Source of the DNA: Chara braunii
Lineage: Eukaryota > Streptophyta > Charophyceae > Charales > Characeae
Reading direction: 5' to 3'
DNA: 26,753 nt
Assembly (NCBI GenBank): GCA_003427395.1
Contig: BFEA01000184.1
Location: forward strand, 567,242 to 593,994
Position numbers and translations under genes: made by a program. Position 1 is the stretch's first letter; each line of letters begins with the position of its first letter. The notes under the pieces are model-generated. The model worked only from the letters and a program-made list of their open reading frames with translations, was not told the DNA's origin and did not search any database. This document shows positions 25,160 to 26,753 of this stretch, piece after piece.

Positions 25160-26753
25160 GGGTTTCGTTGAGCATGGGGCAATATTGGGTTACAGGTAAT
25201 TTGATCAGGAAGATGTGTGTTTGGCATGGAGATTTTGACTGGGTGGTGATGATTGCTGCTTGGCTGCTTGCATGGAAAACGTCCTTATGGATGGATGGGC
25301 TTTGTGGACAATCAGAGGTTTGTGGGTGGACTTCACGTGTAGAATTTTCTCTTGGATGGGAATGGTCGCGGTCTGGAGCGAGCAATAGTTTAGTTGTAGT
25401 TAGGAATGGCTGTGGTTGTAGGTCCTCTGAAATGTTTGGGAAGATGGGGAGTGTGTAGGAGGGTTTTTTTAAGGCTTGCGCAATTTATTCGCAGAGCGGC
25501 TCATGTGAATGCAAGGTCGTTTTCTCCCAGACATTTTCAGACATCGACATGGTCATTACTTATAAGAAACCCTGAAGCGTGACAACAATCTTGTGCTGTT
25601 GGTGCGTTTGCGCTGACGGCTAAGATGCCGTCCGCCGTCTGCCCTGCGGCAGTGAGGATGATGCGAGATTTTAGTTGCTGAAGGAGATTTCGAAAGTTAT
25701 GGCTATGGCAGGGTTGATGGTGGAGAATCTCTCGCGGGAAGTAATGAGCCAGGCATGCGTGCATCTTCGTGAGCAACAGGGTGGGGGTGATAGGATGTAG
25801 TCAAATCGAGGATGAGAAGGGGGGCGGGGGCGAGGTTGGTCGGCACCGTCACACGTTTTTGTGCTGGTGCAGTGGCCGAGTGTCTTGCAATGGGAGTCAA
25901 TAAGCTAGTTGAGCTCTTTGAAGGGGAGTTAGGGATTGCCCGGCAGTGCGAAGAAGGTCATGTCCACCCTCTGCACTCTTTGAAGGGGAGTGAGGGATTG
26001 CCCGGCATAGCGAAGAAAGTCGTGCCCATCCTAGGCAGGAAGAGGGGTTCATCATTTCAGCGAAGCGGGAGAAGAAAGCTCTTATTGGAGCTGGAGAGGG
26101 ATGTTATCACTCGAGGGGAGAATGACAGCGCTGCTTAAGAAGATTAGTTTGTACTGAGTTCTCATTGGATATGATGATTGATTGTATTGGATTTGTTTTT
26201 TGACTAGTTCTTTTGTCCATTGAGTTGAGAGCGTGTGGTGGTCTGTGTTGACTGTGCAGTCGAGTTCAGTTATGCGTGAACTCAAAAACGAGGAGCTGAG
26301 AGGACCAGAGAGAGAGAGAGAGACACAGAGAGAGAGAGGTTCATGGGCTGGTTTTGTAGGTGTCTGTGATGTTGTGAGGTCCCGGACAAATGGAATGTCT
26401 CTGCATTTGAGAGAAGAGAAGATCTGCTAGGGATACGATTTGCAGCATTTGTCTTGATGTCGCTAATCAGTTGATCAAATGTGCAACCTCTTATGAAAAA
26501 GTACCAATGTGATGTTTGGGAGGGTAAATAGGCGTTTCTTGAGGACAATTGTTCATCTAATGATGGGGTTAAAGAGTGGGAGTGGGGTGGGTAGGTTGGT
26601 ATCATGTAATAATGGCAGGATGGGAAGGGACTGGGGGAAAACGAGTGTGGGCGAGTATGCGTGGACTATGCAGTTGGAAAAGGTTCCATAGGGAAATCGA
26701 GTGGCCAGGTTAAGGGGAATTGGCTCGATGAATACAGATGTGTTGGGGGGGGG
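25160..26753. other. 3' UTR and downstream DNA, no recognised gene
   Basis: No clear AATAAA or other polyadenylation signal is visible soon after the stop, so the transcript end is unknown. A 62-bp tandem duplication lies at 25914-26037, and GA tracts lie at about 26308-26338. Short open frames exist, but none is recognisable. Confidence 0.5.
25914..26037. repeat. Two-copy 62-bp tandem repeat
   Basis: Ctctttgaaggggagt, agggattgcccggca and gcgaagaa repeat at 25914 and 25976. Confidence 0.75.

Noticed and set aside
24889-25458. A 189-codon forward frame overlapping the last exon
   Set aside because: It is in a different frame from the clear FCKPIM exon, crosses the intron, and has no recognisable content.
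25812-26138. Forward frame of 108 codons downstream of the gene
   Set aside because: It contains the 62-bp tandem duplication and matches no family I know.

Overview
This is eukaryotic nuclear DNA: one intron-rich, repeat-rich protein gene on the + strand. The eight exons recognised encode the C-terminal 443 residues of an Hsp110/HSPA4-type chaperone (the SSE/Hsp70-14/15 branch of the Hsp70 superfamily). The protein resembles the land-plant type, with the same block order, an acidic linker and a C-terminus without EEVD. Introns are long (0.76 to 9.6 kb) and loaded with microsatellites, MITE-like elements and tandem repeats. I infer a streptophyte with a bulky genome, such as a charophyte alga or a bryophyte-grade plant; the species cannot be proved from this window.

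Layout. 1-6461: no convincing exon, probably intron upstream of the first exon seen, because the ATPase-domain exons must lie before the window. It holds a pyrimidine-rich tandem-repeat tract (1-900), TIR elements in tandem (1271-1717), a dispersed repeat (2850-3035), a nested cluster of U6 snRNA retro-copies and a TIR element (3574-4892), and a TG/GA microsatellite array (5525-6041). 6462-25159: exons A to H at 6462-6704, 8444-8542, 9306-9491, 19117-19308, 20833-20979, 22324-22473, 24085-24215 and 24976-25159. All joins are GT-AG. They are phase 0 except G/H, which splits a glycine codon. The 9.6-kb intron between C and D holds several separate tandem-repeat families. 25160-26753: 3' UTR and downstream DNA with nothing firmly recognised.

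The most striking signal is U6 snRNA-derived sequence. Four loci in under 27 kb carry U6 relatives followed by A-runs instead of the U-run of a real U6 gene; three have direct repeats that look like target-site duplications. One of these (22.6 kb) is a tandem copy nested in a MITE. The fourth is a U6 copy split in two by a 0.9-kb element with 33-bp terminal inverted repeats, which itself contains another U6 copy. This suggests a U6-derived, SINE-like retroposon family. Second is a minus-strand array in the large intron whose repeat core appears to descend from a helix-turn-helix coding segment. Third is an intronic duplication that copies the real 3' splice site of exon F about 200 bp upstream.

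All calls rest on reading the sequence by eye. Identities and repeat boundaries are approximate, and no database search was run.
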